In this document: one piece after another, positions 34,131-42,023 of the stretch
How positions within the stretch are numbered: position 1 is the first letter of the stretch
Layout: the number at the start of each line of letters is the position of its first letter
Origin: Streptomyces avidinii
Lineage (GTDB): Bacteria > Actinomycetota > Actinomycetes > Streptomycetales > Streptomycetaceae
Reading direction: 5' to 3'
Assembly: GCF_014650695.1 (NCBI RefSeq)
Contig: NZ_BMVL01000009.1
Location: forward strand, 30,971-94,970
Length of the DNA stretch: 64,000 nt
Made by a program: the position numbers and the translations under genes
The notes under the pieces: generated by a model
What the model saw: the letters and a program-made list of their open reading frames with translations, nothing else
The model's database searches: none
Told to the model about the DNA's origin: nothing

Positions 34131-35342
34131 CTACCCGAGGTTCCAGGGGATGTTGCGCCAGGGGCTCGCCGGGTCGGTGGTCAGCGCGAGGTGCGCGGCG
34201 AGGGCGGTCGTGTACCAGGTACCGAACTCCTCCTCGTCGAAGTGCAGGCACCGGCCGAGGACGTACCCGGCGGAGAACTCCTCCCACGAGCGGTACGTGT
34301 CGCGGGCGGCCTCCCCGGCGCGCAGTACGGCCTGTTCCGCCTCGGCGACGGTCCCGTAGCGGCAGCCGACGCCCCAGCGGGCCATCTGCGAGGCCCTGCC
34401 GATGTCCCAGCCCTCCACCGAGCGGACCCAGCCGTCCGGGGGGAGCAGCCCGTCGGCCCGGAAGCGCTGCTCGTAGCGGGCGATCCGGCCGATGAGGCGC
34501 CTGACGCCGGCTATCTCCCCCTCCACCTCGGCGCTGGGGCGCGGCTGGGCGACGGTGACCCCGTCGGGGGTGAGCTGCGGCTCGGCGGCGCGTTCGGCGT
34601 TGCGTCGCAGGCTCGCCTCGGCCACGTGCCGCCAGTGCTCCACGTCGACCGGCCCGGCGAAGTCGGAGGCGAGGGCGCGGCGGACGCGGAGCGCGTACTC
34701 CCAGACGGGGCTGACCATTTCGGAGTCGAGCAGCGTGTGCAGGGTGGAGAGCCAGTCGGAGCGTTCGGTGATGCTCCAGCTCTTCGCGACGCGGCGGCGT
34801 TCGTACTGGTAGCCGCTGCCGTGGTAGGCGAGGGAGTTCCAGAACTCGCCGTTGGTCACGGCGAGATGGCTGCCGACGGCGAGGCCGTGGGCGACGGGCC
34901 CGTGCAGCGGGCCGCCGGTGAAGAGGGCGTGGACCTTGCCCTCGGGCAGGCCGTAGTGGGGGGAGGCCTCCGCGTGGGCGCGCCAGCGGGCCAGGTCGGC
35001 GGGGGCGGTGGTGAGGTAGGCCTCGGCGGGGGAGCCGGGGTTCACGGCGAGGAAGGCGGGGTCGTCGGCGGCCCAGACCTCGGCGAACCAGCGCAGGCTG
35101 CGGGACTCGAAGACCGTCTCGGGGGTGGGGGCGGGCAGCATGCCGGCGGTGTGGACGACGAGCATCCGGTCCGGGGTGGCGTGGAAGAACACCGAGCCGG
35201 GGTGCGCGTCCGACTGCGCGCGGGGTTGTGCCACGTACAGCGGAGTGCGGGCCAGTACGTCGAAGTACGCGGCCCAGTCGCCGGCGGCCTTGGCCCCGTA
35301 CAGCTCTCTCTCGATGACGCTCGGCGCGATCCAGGTCCCCAT
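34131..35342 (-). CDS. DUF1266 domain protein with SseB-like N-terminus
   Basis: A 403-residue soluble protein. Residues 30-110 (PLYVAQPRAQSDAHPGSVFF, then RMLVVHTAGMLP) look like an SseB-type domain. The C-terminal 200 residues match DUF1266, with WDIGRASQMARWGVGC, SWEEFSAGYVLGR and a Trp-containing end. It starts at ATG 35342, ten bases after the GntR-TetR fusion gene on the same strand, so the two are cotranscribed. DUF1266 proteins are of unknown function and occur near polymorphic toxin loci in other bacteria. No catalytic residues are apparent. Confidence 0.78.
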   Translation of the reverse strand: MGTWIAPSVIERELYGAKAAGDWAAYFDVLARTPLYVAQPRAQSDAHPGSVFFHATPDRMLVVHTAGMLPAPTPETVFESRSLRWFAEVWAADDPAFLAVNPGSPAEAYLTTAPADLARWRAHAEASPHYGLPEGKVHALFTGGPLHGPVAHGLAVGSHLAVTNGEFWNSLAYHGSGYQYERRRVAKSWSITERSDWLSTLHTLLDSEMVSPVWEYALRVRRALASDFAGPVDVEHWRHVAEASLRRNAERAAEPQLTPDGVTVAQPRPSAEVEGEIAGVRRLIGRIARYEQRFRADGLLPPDGWVRSVEGWDIGRASQMARWGVGCRYGTVAEAEQAVLRAGEAARDTYRSWEEFSAGYVLGRCLHFDEEEFGTWYTTALAAHLALTTDPASPWRNIPWNLG

Positions 35343-35352
35343 ACGGCCGAGC

Positions 35353-36345
35353 CTAGCCTTCGACGACGGGGGTGAGGCCGTCGAGGAGGGCTCGGAGGCC
35401 CAACTCGAAGAGCGCGTCGAGCCGCAGGTCGTAGCCGTCCTCGAAGGATCCGACCACCTTGGCGAAGGTCGGGAAGCGGCCGGAGTCCACCAGTTCCTGC
35501 AGGACGGGGGCGCGGCTGTCCATCCACTGGTCCTCCGACTGGCCCGTGGCGGCTTCGGCGTCGGCCTCCATCTCCAGGTGCGCGGCCAGGCCCTGCACAT
35601 GGCTGTAGAGCAGGACGTGGATGTCGAAGAGGGTGTTCGGGTCGAGTCCGTGGCCGTCGAGTGCGGCCAGCATCCATTCGCCGTGGACGAGCAGGTTGGG
35701 CAGGAGCAACGGGCGGGTGAGGGAGCTGATCCGGGCCAGCCACGGGTGCTTGCGGTACACGCGCCACAGGGTGCGGGCGCCGACCTCGATGCGCGCCCGC
35801 CAGTGGGCGGGGGCGTCGACGGGGTTGGACTCCTCGCCGTAGGCGGCGTCCGCCATGAGGAGGATCAGGTCCTCCTTGCTCGGGACGTACCGGTAGGTCG
35901 ACATGGCCGCGACGCCGAGCCGGGCCGCGACACCGCGCATGGAGAGCGCCGCGAGTCCTTCGGCGTCGGCGATGTCGATGGCGCTGCGGACGATCCGGTC
36001 GAGGGTCAGCTCCTGCTCGGAGGCCCGGGCGGCCGGGGAGTTGGCGGCCGTCGCGGTGTGCGCGGCGGGTGACGGGCGGGTGCGGGGCGCTGCGGCGGGC
36101 GTGGGCGGGGTGTTCGTGGCGACGACCGTGCCGATCCGGGAGCGGGCCTCGACCAGGCCCTCCAGGCGCAGGGTGGTCAGGGCCTTGGTGGCGGTGGCCA
36201 ACGCGACGCCCCATTCGGAGGCGATCTGCCGGGTCGAGGGGACCCGATCGCCGGGGGCGAGTTCCCCGTCCGCGATGCGTCGCCGAATCGCGGCGACGAT
36301 GCGCAGGTAGGGGGGATCGCCGGCTGTGCCTGTGGTCTGCGTCAC
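35353..36345 (-). CDS. GntR-TetR fusion transcriptional regulator
   Basis: A 330-residue regulator with two DNA-binding domains. Residues 12-80 are a GntR winged helix (YLRIVAAIRRRIADGELAPG, then PSTRQIASEWGVALATATKA). After an Ala/Pro/Thr linker, residues 112-160 are a TetR helix-turn-helix (LSMRGVAARLGVAAMSTYRY). The remainder is a TetR C-terminal ligand-binding domain. This fused form recurs in actinomycetes. It diverges from a flavin monooxygenase, and an inverted repeat (36365-36373 and 36417-36425) lies in between, so it probably represses that gene in the absence of a small aromatic ligand. Confidence 0.87.
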   Translation of the reverse strand: MTQTTGTAGDPPYLRIVAAIRRRIADGELAPGDRVPSTRQIASEWGVALATATKALTTLRLEGLVEARSRIGTVVATNTPPTPAAAPRTRPSPAAHTATAANSPAARASEQELTLDRIVRSAIDIADAEGLAALSMRGVAARLGVAAMSTYRYVPSKEDLILLMADAAYGEESNPVDAPAHWRARIEVGARTLWRVYRKHPWLARISSLTRPLLLPNLLVHGEWMLAALDGHGLDPNTLFDIHVLLYSHVQGLAAHLEMEADAEAATGQSEDQWMDSRAPVLQELVDSGRFPTFAKVVGSFEDGYDLRLDALFELGLRALLDGLTPVVEG

Positions 36346-36364
36346 GTTCTGCCGCCTTCCTCTG

Positions 36365-36425
36365 CTGTACTAGTGCAGAGGGTAGCAGCGGAGATGGTCG
36401 CCGGAGCTGCTCTGGCCTAGTACAG
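36365..36425. promoter_or_regulatory. Inverted repeat between the GntR-TetR gene and the monooxygenase gene
   Basis: CTGTACTAG (36365-36373) is repeated inverted as CTAGTACAG (36417-36425), 43 bases apart. Further GTAC-containing direct repeats (GCGTACAGCGTACAG, 36478-36492) lie closer to the monooxygenase start. All are candidate operators for the fusion regulator. Confidence 0.6.
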
Positions 36426-36511
36426 GCGCGTAGTCATGGCTGTTGAGAGACCTGCGCGTACGTCGTACATTCAGATTGCGTACAGCGTACAGACCAGCGA
36501 AGGAGCTCCTC

Positions 36512-37621
36512 ATGCGGACCGTACTCATCTCCGGCGGCGGCATCGCCGGCCCCGTCCTCGCCCACCGCCTGCGCCACCACGGCTTCCGGCCCACCGTCGT
36601 CGAGCGCGCCCCCGGCCCGCGCGCCGGCGGGCAGGCCGTCGACATCCGCGGCGTCGCGCTCGACGTCGTCGACCGCATGGGCCTGCTGGAGCGGGCGAGC
36701 CGCGTACGCACCCGGATGCGCGGCATGTCGATCCTCGGCCCCGACGGCAGCGAGGTGGACCGCTCCACCGAGGCGACCTTCAGCAGCGGCCGGCTCGACG
36801 GCGAGGACATCGAGGTGCTGCGCGAGGACCTGGTGCGGATGGTCCACGAGCACACCCGCGCGGACGTCGAGTACCTCTTCGGCGACAGCATCACCGGGCT
36901 CGACGAGGACGAAAGCGGCGTGCGCGCCCGGTTCACGCACGCCGCGCCGCGCACCTTCGACCTCGTCGTCGGGGCGGACGGCCTGCACTCCACCGTGCGC
37001 AGGCTGGCCTTCGGCCCCGAGGAGCGCTTCGTCCACCACCTGGGCAGTTACCTCTCGGTGTTCGGCACGGACAACTTCCTCGCCCTGGAGGACTGGCAGA
37101 TGTGGCTGCGCGACGGGGACATGGGCTTCGGCATCATGCCGGTGCGCGGGAACACCGAACTGCGCATCGCCTTCGGCTTCGAGTCCGGCCCGCTGGCCCC
37201 GGAGCTGCGTACCGGCGACGCCCTGCGGCGGCTCGTGATCGACCGGCTCGAGACCCTCCGGTGGGAAGGGGCCCGCCTGGCCGAGGCCGCCCGAAAGGCC
37301 CCCGACTTCTACTGCGACGCGATGGCCCAGATCCGCATGGACGCATGGTCGCGGGGCCGCGTGGCCCTGCTCGGCGACGCCGGCTACTGCCCCTCCCCCC
37401 TCTCGGGGCAGGGCACCAGCCTGGCCCTGGTGGGCGCCCACGTGCTGGCCGACAGCCTCGCGCAGGCACCGGGCGACCACGAGGCCGCGTACGCCCGCTA
37501 CGAGGAGCGGATGCGGCCCTTCGTCAGCCTCAACCAGGCGCTGGCGACGGAGAACCCCGGCGCTCCCGCGTCGGAGGAATCCGTGACCCGCGCCAAGCAC
37601 GCGATCTCGCTGGACGGTTGA
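36512..37621 (+). CDS. FAD-dependent aromatic monooxygenase (PHBH-like)
   Basis: A 369-residue group A flavin monooxygenase. It has the FAD-binding SGGGIAGPVLAHRL near residues 7-20, the DG motif LVVGADGLHSTVRRL and the GD motif VALLGDAGYCPSPLSGQGTS. These enzymes use NAD(P)H and oxygen to hydroxylate aromatic rings such as tetracyclines, polyketides or phenols. ATG 36512 has AAGGAG at 36500-36505. The divergent GntR-TetR protein is the likely regulator. Its position next to a regulator rather than in a biosynthetic cluster suggests detoxification. Confidence 0.88.
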   Translation: MRTVLISGGGIAGPVLAHRLRHHGFRPTVVERAPGPRAGGQAVDIRGVALDVVDRMGLLERASRVRTRMRGMSILGPDGSEVDRSTEATFSSGRLDGEDIEVLREDLVRMVHEHTRADVEYLFGDSITGLDEDESGVRARFTHAAPRTFDLVVGADGLHSTVRRLAFGPEERFVHHLGSYLSVFGTDNFLALEDWQMWLRDGDMGFGIMPVRGNTELRIAFGFESGPLAPELRTGDALRRLVIDRLETLRWEGARLAEAARKAPDFYCDAMAQIRMDAWSRGRVALLGDAGYCPSPLSGQGTSLALVGAHVLADSLAQAPGDHEAAYARYEERMRPFVSLNQALATENPGAPASEESVTRAKHAISLDG

Positions 37622-37766
37622 GCCCGCGGAAGCGGCGGCGGCCGCCCCGCGCCGCGGCACGCCCCCTCGTGCTGCCGCGCGACCGTGCGGACCCCCTTGA
37701 CGCCCCTGTGCGCCCACGGGACGCTCCCGGGTCTTGAATCCGAACGGTTGCAGCTGGGGGGCCGCC

Positions 37767-39662
37767 ATGCCGGAGGAATCTGTCCAGTCGGTGGGGGAGC
37801 TGCGCGCGCAGCTCGTCGCACGGGGGGCGCGCTGGTCGGTCCTGGAGCACCTCGCCGACGAGGAGCCCGTGCCGCGGCCCTCGCTCGGTCTGGAGCCCGG
37901 GGCGAACCTGACACCCGCCGAGGACGTGGGCGTGATCGATCTGCCGGGGATCATCGGCCACGCGAGCGGCAATCCGCATCTGACCCGGCGCCGGAGCGCC
38001 CACGGGCTGCTGCCCGGGGTGCGGGGGACGGTGGCCGGGGCCCGGCCCGCCGCCGTGGACTGGCGCAGCCGCTGGGGCTGGCCGTGGATCACCAAGGTGA
38101 AGGACCAGAACCCGTGCGGCTCCTGCTGGGCCTTCGGCGCCGCCGGCCTGGTGGAGTCCATGGCCCGGATCGAGCACGACGTGTGGACGGAGCGCTCCGA
38201 GGGGGACGTGCACGACGGTCTGCGCTTCACCTGCGGACAGGGCAGCAATCCGGAGACCGCCCTCGACTGGATCACGTCGAACGGCGGGCTCGCCGACCCG
38301 GACTGCTGGCCGTACAGCACCCCGCCCGCGGGGCTGCCGGCCGCCCGCCGCGACGCCTGGCGCGCCGAGTACACGCCCAGCTGGGACCGGTCCGGCCGGA
38401 CCGTCCGGATCACCGACTACGTCCGGCTCGGCGACGTGGAGCAGCAGAAGGTATGGCTGGACACGGTCGGCCCGCTGACCGCCTGCTTCGACGTCTACGA
38501 CGACTTCTTCGGACTCGGCTCCGGTGTCTACCACCGCACCAGCGACCATCTCGCGGGCGGGCACTGCGTGTTGATCGTCGGCTACGACGACGCGGCCGGC
38601 TGCTGGCTGTTCAAGAACTCCTGGGGGACGGGATACCACGTCGGCGGCTACGGCCGGATCGCCTACGGCGAGGTCAACATCGACTACTGGGCCAAGTGCG
38701 GCCTGCGCGGCACCAACATCGACCCGTGGACCAAGCGCCGCCTGCACACCGGCAACGTCTACGAGAGCGGCAACGGCCGCGCCCACCGCAACTTCGAGCT
38801 CCTCGCCACCACCACCGGCGGCCGGCTCCAGCACTGGTGGCGCGAGGGGGACTCCCCGTTCGCCTGGGCCCGCGCGGGTACCTTCGCCGGCGATGCCTCC
38901 GGCCAGCCCGCCTTCACCGGGACCACCTACAACCGCAACATGGAGTCCCTGCACGTGACCACCGGCGGCCGGCTGCGCCACTGGTACTACGAGCAGTCCG
39001 CCGCCGTCTGGCGCGACGGCGGGGTCTTCGGGCCGGGCGACGCGGCGGTCGGATCGACCCCGGCGTTCATCCAGAGCGACTACGGCAAGCCGGGCAACTT
39101 CGAGGTGGTGGTCCGGACCGCCGACGGCCGCCTGGGCCACTGGTGGCGGATCAACGGCGCCCCGTGGACCTGGAACGACGGCGGCCGGTTCGCCTCCGGC
39201 ATCGCCCACTACGGGCCCGCCCTCGTCCAGACCCGCGCCCGCCACCTCGACCTCGTCGCCGCCCTCACCGACGGCCGCATGCAGCTGTGGTGGCGCGACG
39301 ACCCGAACGGCTTCGCCTGGCGCGCCGGGGAGATCTTCGGCAGCGGTACGGCGGCCGTCTCCGCGCCCTGCCTGATCGAGGGGCAGTACGGGGCCGCAGA
39401 CGAGGACACCGCCGGGAACTACGAGCTGTGCGTGGCCGTCGCCGGCGGTCGGGTGGAGCACTGGTGGCGCGGCAACGCGGGCGGCTCGTCCTGGCGCCGC
39501 AGTGCGGTCTTCGGCCATGACGTCGCCGCCGTCACCGGGATGCTCCAGGGCAGCTTCGGGTTCAACCTGGAAGTCATCGTCCTGCGCACCGACCGCCGGC
39601 TCCAGCACTACTGGCGGGACGGCGCGGGCTGGCACGAGGGGTCGGTGATCGGCCCCGTCTGA
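37767..39662 (+). CDS. Papain-family (C1) cysteine peptidase fused to a six-blade Trp-rich propeller
   Basis: A 631-residue protein. After an N-terminal segment of about 95 residues comes a C1 peptidase domain with all catalytic residues: oxyanion Gln 114 and Cys 120 (KDQNPCGSCWAFG), His 266 (GGHCVLIVGYDD) and Asn 284 (FKNSWGTGYHVGG). Residues 328-631 hold six repeats of about 50 residues, each with an HWWR-like core (RLQHWWR, RLRHWYY, RLGHWWR, RMQLWWR, RVEHWWR, RLQHYWR). This pattern resembles beta-propeller lectins of the PLL/tectonin type. No signal peptide or TM helix is seen. A chagasin-like inhibitor gene follows after 15 bases. Confidence 0.88.
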   Translation: MPEESVQSVGELRAQLVARGARWSVLEHLADEEPVPRPSLGLEPGANLTPAEDVGVIDLPGIIGHASGNPHLTRRRSAHGLLPGVRGTVAGARPAAVDWRSRWGWPWITKVKDQNPCGSCWAFGAAGLVESMARIEHDVWTERSEGDVHDGLRFTCGQGSNPETALDWITSNGGLADPDCWPYSTPPAGLPAARRDAWRAEYTPSWDRSGRTVRITDYVRLGDVEQQKVWLDTVGPLTACFDVYDDFFGLGSGVYHRTSDHLAGGHCVLIVGYDDAAGCWLFKNSWGTGYHVGGYGRIAYGEVNIDYWAKCGLRGTNIDPWTKRRLHTGNVYESGNGRAHRNFELLATTTGGRLQHWWREGDSPFAWARAGTFAGDASGQPAFTGTTYNRNMESLHVTTGGRLRHWYYEQSAAVWRDGGVFGPGDAAVGSTPAFIQSDYGKPGNFEVVVRTADGRLGHWWRINGAPWTWNDGGRFASGIAHYGPALVQTRARHLDLVAALTDGRMQLWWRDDPNGFAWRAGEIFGSGTAAVSAPCLIEGQYGAADEDTAGNYELCVAVAGGRVEHWWRGNAGGSSWRRSAVFGHDVAAVTGMLQGSFGFNLEVIVLRTDRRLQHYWRDGAGWHEGSVIGPV

Positions 39663-39677
39663 GAGGACCGGGCGGTC

Positions 39678-40013
39678 GTGGAGGTACGGAGCATCGTGCT
39701 GGGCCCGGGCGAGCCGTACGAGCTGCGGCTCACCGGGCGCGGAGCGCGCGGGTACGTGTGGACCTGGCAGGTCACCGGGGACGCGGACGTGGTGACGGTG
39801 GCGGAGGGGCCGACGGGCTGCGGCGCCACGCCGTCCGGCGCCGGCCTGCCCGGGGCCCCGGTCGAGCGGACCTATGTCGTCCGGGGCCGCCCGCCGGGCG
39901 GGGGCCGGGCCCGGATCCGCTTCGCGCAGGTCCGGCCGCCCTACCCGGACGAGGCCCCGTACGACGAGTTCGTGCTGGACGTGGAGGTCGTCGCGGTCAC
40001 CGGCGCGGCCTGA
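39678..40013 (+). CDS. Chagasin-like (I42) cysteine-protease inhibitor
   Basis: A 111-residue all-beta protein. It keeps several features of chagasin inhibitors of papain-type enzymes: the strand GYVWTWQV after the first loop, a glycine-rich second loop (RGRPPGGGRARIRF) and a third loop RPPYP in place of the usual RPW. The first loop is GRGARG instead of NPTTG, so it is divergent. There is no signal peptide. GTG 39678 begins 15 bases after the peptidase stop, so it is in the same operon and probably inhibits the fused peptidase or protects its producer. The last 17 bases overlap the convergent DUF418 gene. Confidence 0.65.
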   Translation: MEVRSIVLGPGEPYELRLTGRGARGYVWTWQVTGDADVVTVAEGPTGCGATPSGAGLPGAPVERTYVVRGRPPGGGRARIRFAQVRPPYPDEAPYDEFVLDVEVVAVTGAA

Positions 40014-41178
40014 GGACGGTGCGCTGCACGGCCTCCAGGGGGCCGTGGTCGAAGCGGCGCAGCCACAGCCACGATCCGGCGGCCAGCGTCAGGCTCACAC
40101 CGGCCCACAGGCCCATCACCCACCAGGGACCGCTGCCGCCGAGGCGTTCGGCGAGGCCCAGCCCGATGCCGTAGCAGAGCAGCATGCAGAGCAGGTTCTG
40201 GGCGACGTAGCAGGACAGGGCGGTGCGGCCGACGGAGCCGAGGGCGGTGCGCACGGCGGCCGGGATCCACCGCCGGTCGAGGGCGATGCCGATCAGGCCG
40301 ATGTAGCCGAGGGCGAGCAGCGGGGCGGCGCCGTAGCGGCCCAGGAGGTAGAAGTCGCCGCCGCCGAGGGTGGTCGCGGCGTTCAGCGGCAGGCCGAGGC
40401 CCAGGCCCCAGGCGGCCATCCGGGTGCGGATGCGGCGGCCTTCGGCGGTGGCCGTGAAGGCGCCCGCGCGGTGCAGCCGTACTCCGAGCAGGAAGAGGAG
40501 GACGAGCAGCCCGAAGGAGACGACCGGCTCGATGCGCAGGGCGGGGAAGTGCTCCAGGCGGAAGGCGATCTGGGCGGACCAGCCGCCGTGGGCGTACAGC
40601 TCGACCGCGGCCGGGTCCGTGTCCCTCCGGGGGCGGTCGGGGCGGCTCAGCTCGTCGAGGGTCAGCAGGGAGATCAGCGCCAGGTGCACCGCGCCGGCCG
40701 TCCACATGGCCCGCCGCCGCACCTTCTCGGAGCGGGCCAGCAGCCACGCGACGAGCAGGGCGGTGACGGCGTACCCCATCAGCACGTCCCAGGCGAAGAC
40801 GAGCACGAAGTGCACGGTGCCCTCGGCGAAGAGGAAGGCGGCGCGGCGCGGGTAGCGGCCGGGCCAGGGCTCGCCGCGGCGGGCGGCGGAGTCGTACTGG
40901 ATGGCCAGACCCACGCCGAACAGGACCGTCAGGAGGGCCAGGAACTTGCCGTCGGCGAGGAAGCGGAAGACGCTCTCGGCGATGTGGGCGGCGGAGGGGT
41001 CGGCGAGCGGGTCGGGGGGCTTCGGCCCGCCCTGGAGCACCGACCACTCCGAACCGGGCGCGGTGAAGATCCAGACGTTGGTCATGAGCGTGCCGAGGAT
41101 GGCGGCGCCGCGCAGGACGTCCAGGAGGGGGAGCCTCGCGGTCTTCTGTGCTACCGGGGTGAGCAGGGTGTCGGCCAT
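39997..41178 (-). CDS. DUF418 family membrane protein
   Basis: A 393-residue polytopic protein of the DUF418/YeiB type. It begins with LPLLDVLRGAAILGTLMTNV, the acyltransferase-3-like first helix typical of the family, has roughly ten transmembrane segments and ends in the conserved GPLEAVQRTVL. The family is of unknown function; the fold suggests transfer or transport of acyl groups or small molecules across the membrane. ATG 41178 is chosen because the conserved core starts soon after. It converges on the inhibitor gene with a 17-base overlap. Confidence 0.87.
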   Translation of the reverse strand: MADTLLTPVAQKTARLPLLDVLRGAAILGTLMTNVWIFTAPGSEWSVLQGGPKPPDPLADPSAAHIAESVFRFLADGKFLALLTVLFGVGLAIQYDSAARRGEPWPGRYPRRAAFLFAEGTVHFVLVFAWDVLMGYAVTALLVAWLLARSEKVRRRAMWTAGAVHLALISLLTLDELSRPDRPRRDTDPAAVELYAHGGWSAQIAFRLEHFPALRIEPVVSFGLLVLLFLLGVRLHRAGAFTATAEGRRIRTRMAAWGLGLGLPLNAATTLGGGDFYLLGRYGAAPLLALGYIGLIGIALDRRWIPAAVRTALGSVGRTALSCYVAQNLLCMLLCYGIGLGLAERLGGSGPWWVMGLWAGVSLTLAAGSWLWLRRFDHGPLEAVQRTVLRPRR

Positions 41179-41352
41179 GACTCCAGCGTCCCGGCGCGCG
41201 GGTGCCCGTACGTCGTGCGGGTGGACGAAGGCGGGGTACATCTTTCGATGCAGTGGGCGGGGCGGGGGCTCACACTCCCGGGCCGGGAGCACTGGTCCGG
41301 CAGGTCGCGGTCCACATCATGGACCCGTCACCGCCGCCGCCCCTGTTGTATC

Positions 41353-41364
41353 TATCCTGTGCGC
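41353..41364 (+). promoter_or_regulatory. Probable -10 box of a leaderless gntR
   Basis: TATCCT (41353-41358) lies six bases before ATG 41365, and no ribosome-binding site intervenes, so transcription likely starts at the A of the start codon. A convincing -35 was not found. Confidence 0.45.
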
Positions 41365-42015
41365 ATGTCAGCCCCTGCCAGTACCGTGACCGCCGCCGAG
41401 CGGGTCTACCAGCACGTCAAGCAGGGCGTGCTCGACCGCGACTACGAAGGCGGCACCCTCCTCACCGAGGGCGAACTCGCCGCGGCCGTCGGGGTGTCCC
41501 GCACACCCGTACGCGAGGCGCTGCTGCGGCTGGAGACCGAGGGGCTGCTGAAGCTGTACCCGAAGAAGGGCGCCCTGGTCCTCCAGGTCTCCGCCCAGGA
41601 GATCACCGACGTCCTCGAAACCCGGCTGCTGGTGGAGGAGTTCACCGTACGCAGGGCCGTGCCGGCCCCGCCGGGCCTGCTGGACCGGCTCGCCGCCCTC
41701 CTCGACGAACAGCGCCGGCACGCGGCCGGCGGTGACCTCGCCGCGATGATGGCCGCCGACCGCGGCTTCCACGCCGAGATCGTGCGCAGCGCCGGCAACC
41801 AGATCCTGTGCCGCCTCTACGACCAGCTCCGGGACCGGCAGTTGCGGATGGGCGTGGCCCTGCTGCACGCCCACCCGGAACGGCTGGACCGGACGCTCGC
41901 CGAGCACGCGGAGATCCTGGGCGCGCTGCGCGCCGGGGACGCGGAGGCGGCGGCCGCGGCGGTCCGCGGGCACATCGGCCGGGTCGAGGCCCTGGTGCGC
42001 GGACCGGGCCGGTGA
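41365..42015 (+). CDS. GntR family transcriptional regulator, FCD subfamily
   Basis: A 216-residue GntR regulator. The winged helix spans residues 10-75 (LTEGELAAAVGVSRTPVREA, then LLRLETEGLLKLYPKKGALV). The FCD ligand domain follows, with candidate metal-binding residues in ADRGFHAEIVRSAGN and the late histidines AEHAEIL and VRGHIGRV. FCD proteins sense organic acids such as lactate, gluconate or dicarboxylates, often with bound metal. It overlaps or abuts an MFS transporter gene, which it probably controls; the transported compound is likely the effector. The start is probably leaderless. Confidence 0.9.
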   Translation: MSAPASTVTAAERVYQHVKQGVLDRDYEGGTLLTEGELAAAVGVSRTPVREALLRLETEGLLKLYPKKGALVLQVSAQEITDVLETRLLVEEFTVRRAVPAPPGLLDRLAALLDEQRRHAAGGDLAAMMAADRGFHAEIVRSAGNQILCRLYDQLRDRQLRMGVALLHAHPERLDRTLAEHAEILGALRAGDAEAAAAAVRGHIGRVEALVRGPGR

Positions 42016-42023
42016 AGGGGCCG

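Noticed and set aside
37530..39635. Long minus-strand frame opposite the papain peptidase
   Set aside because: The plus strand carries all catalytic residues and repeats; the reverse is low-complexity.
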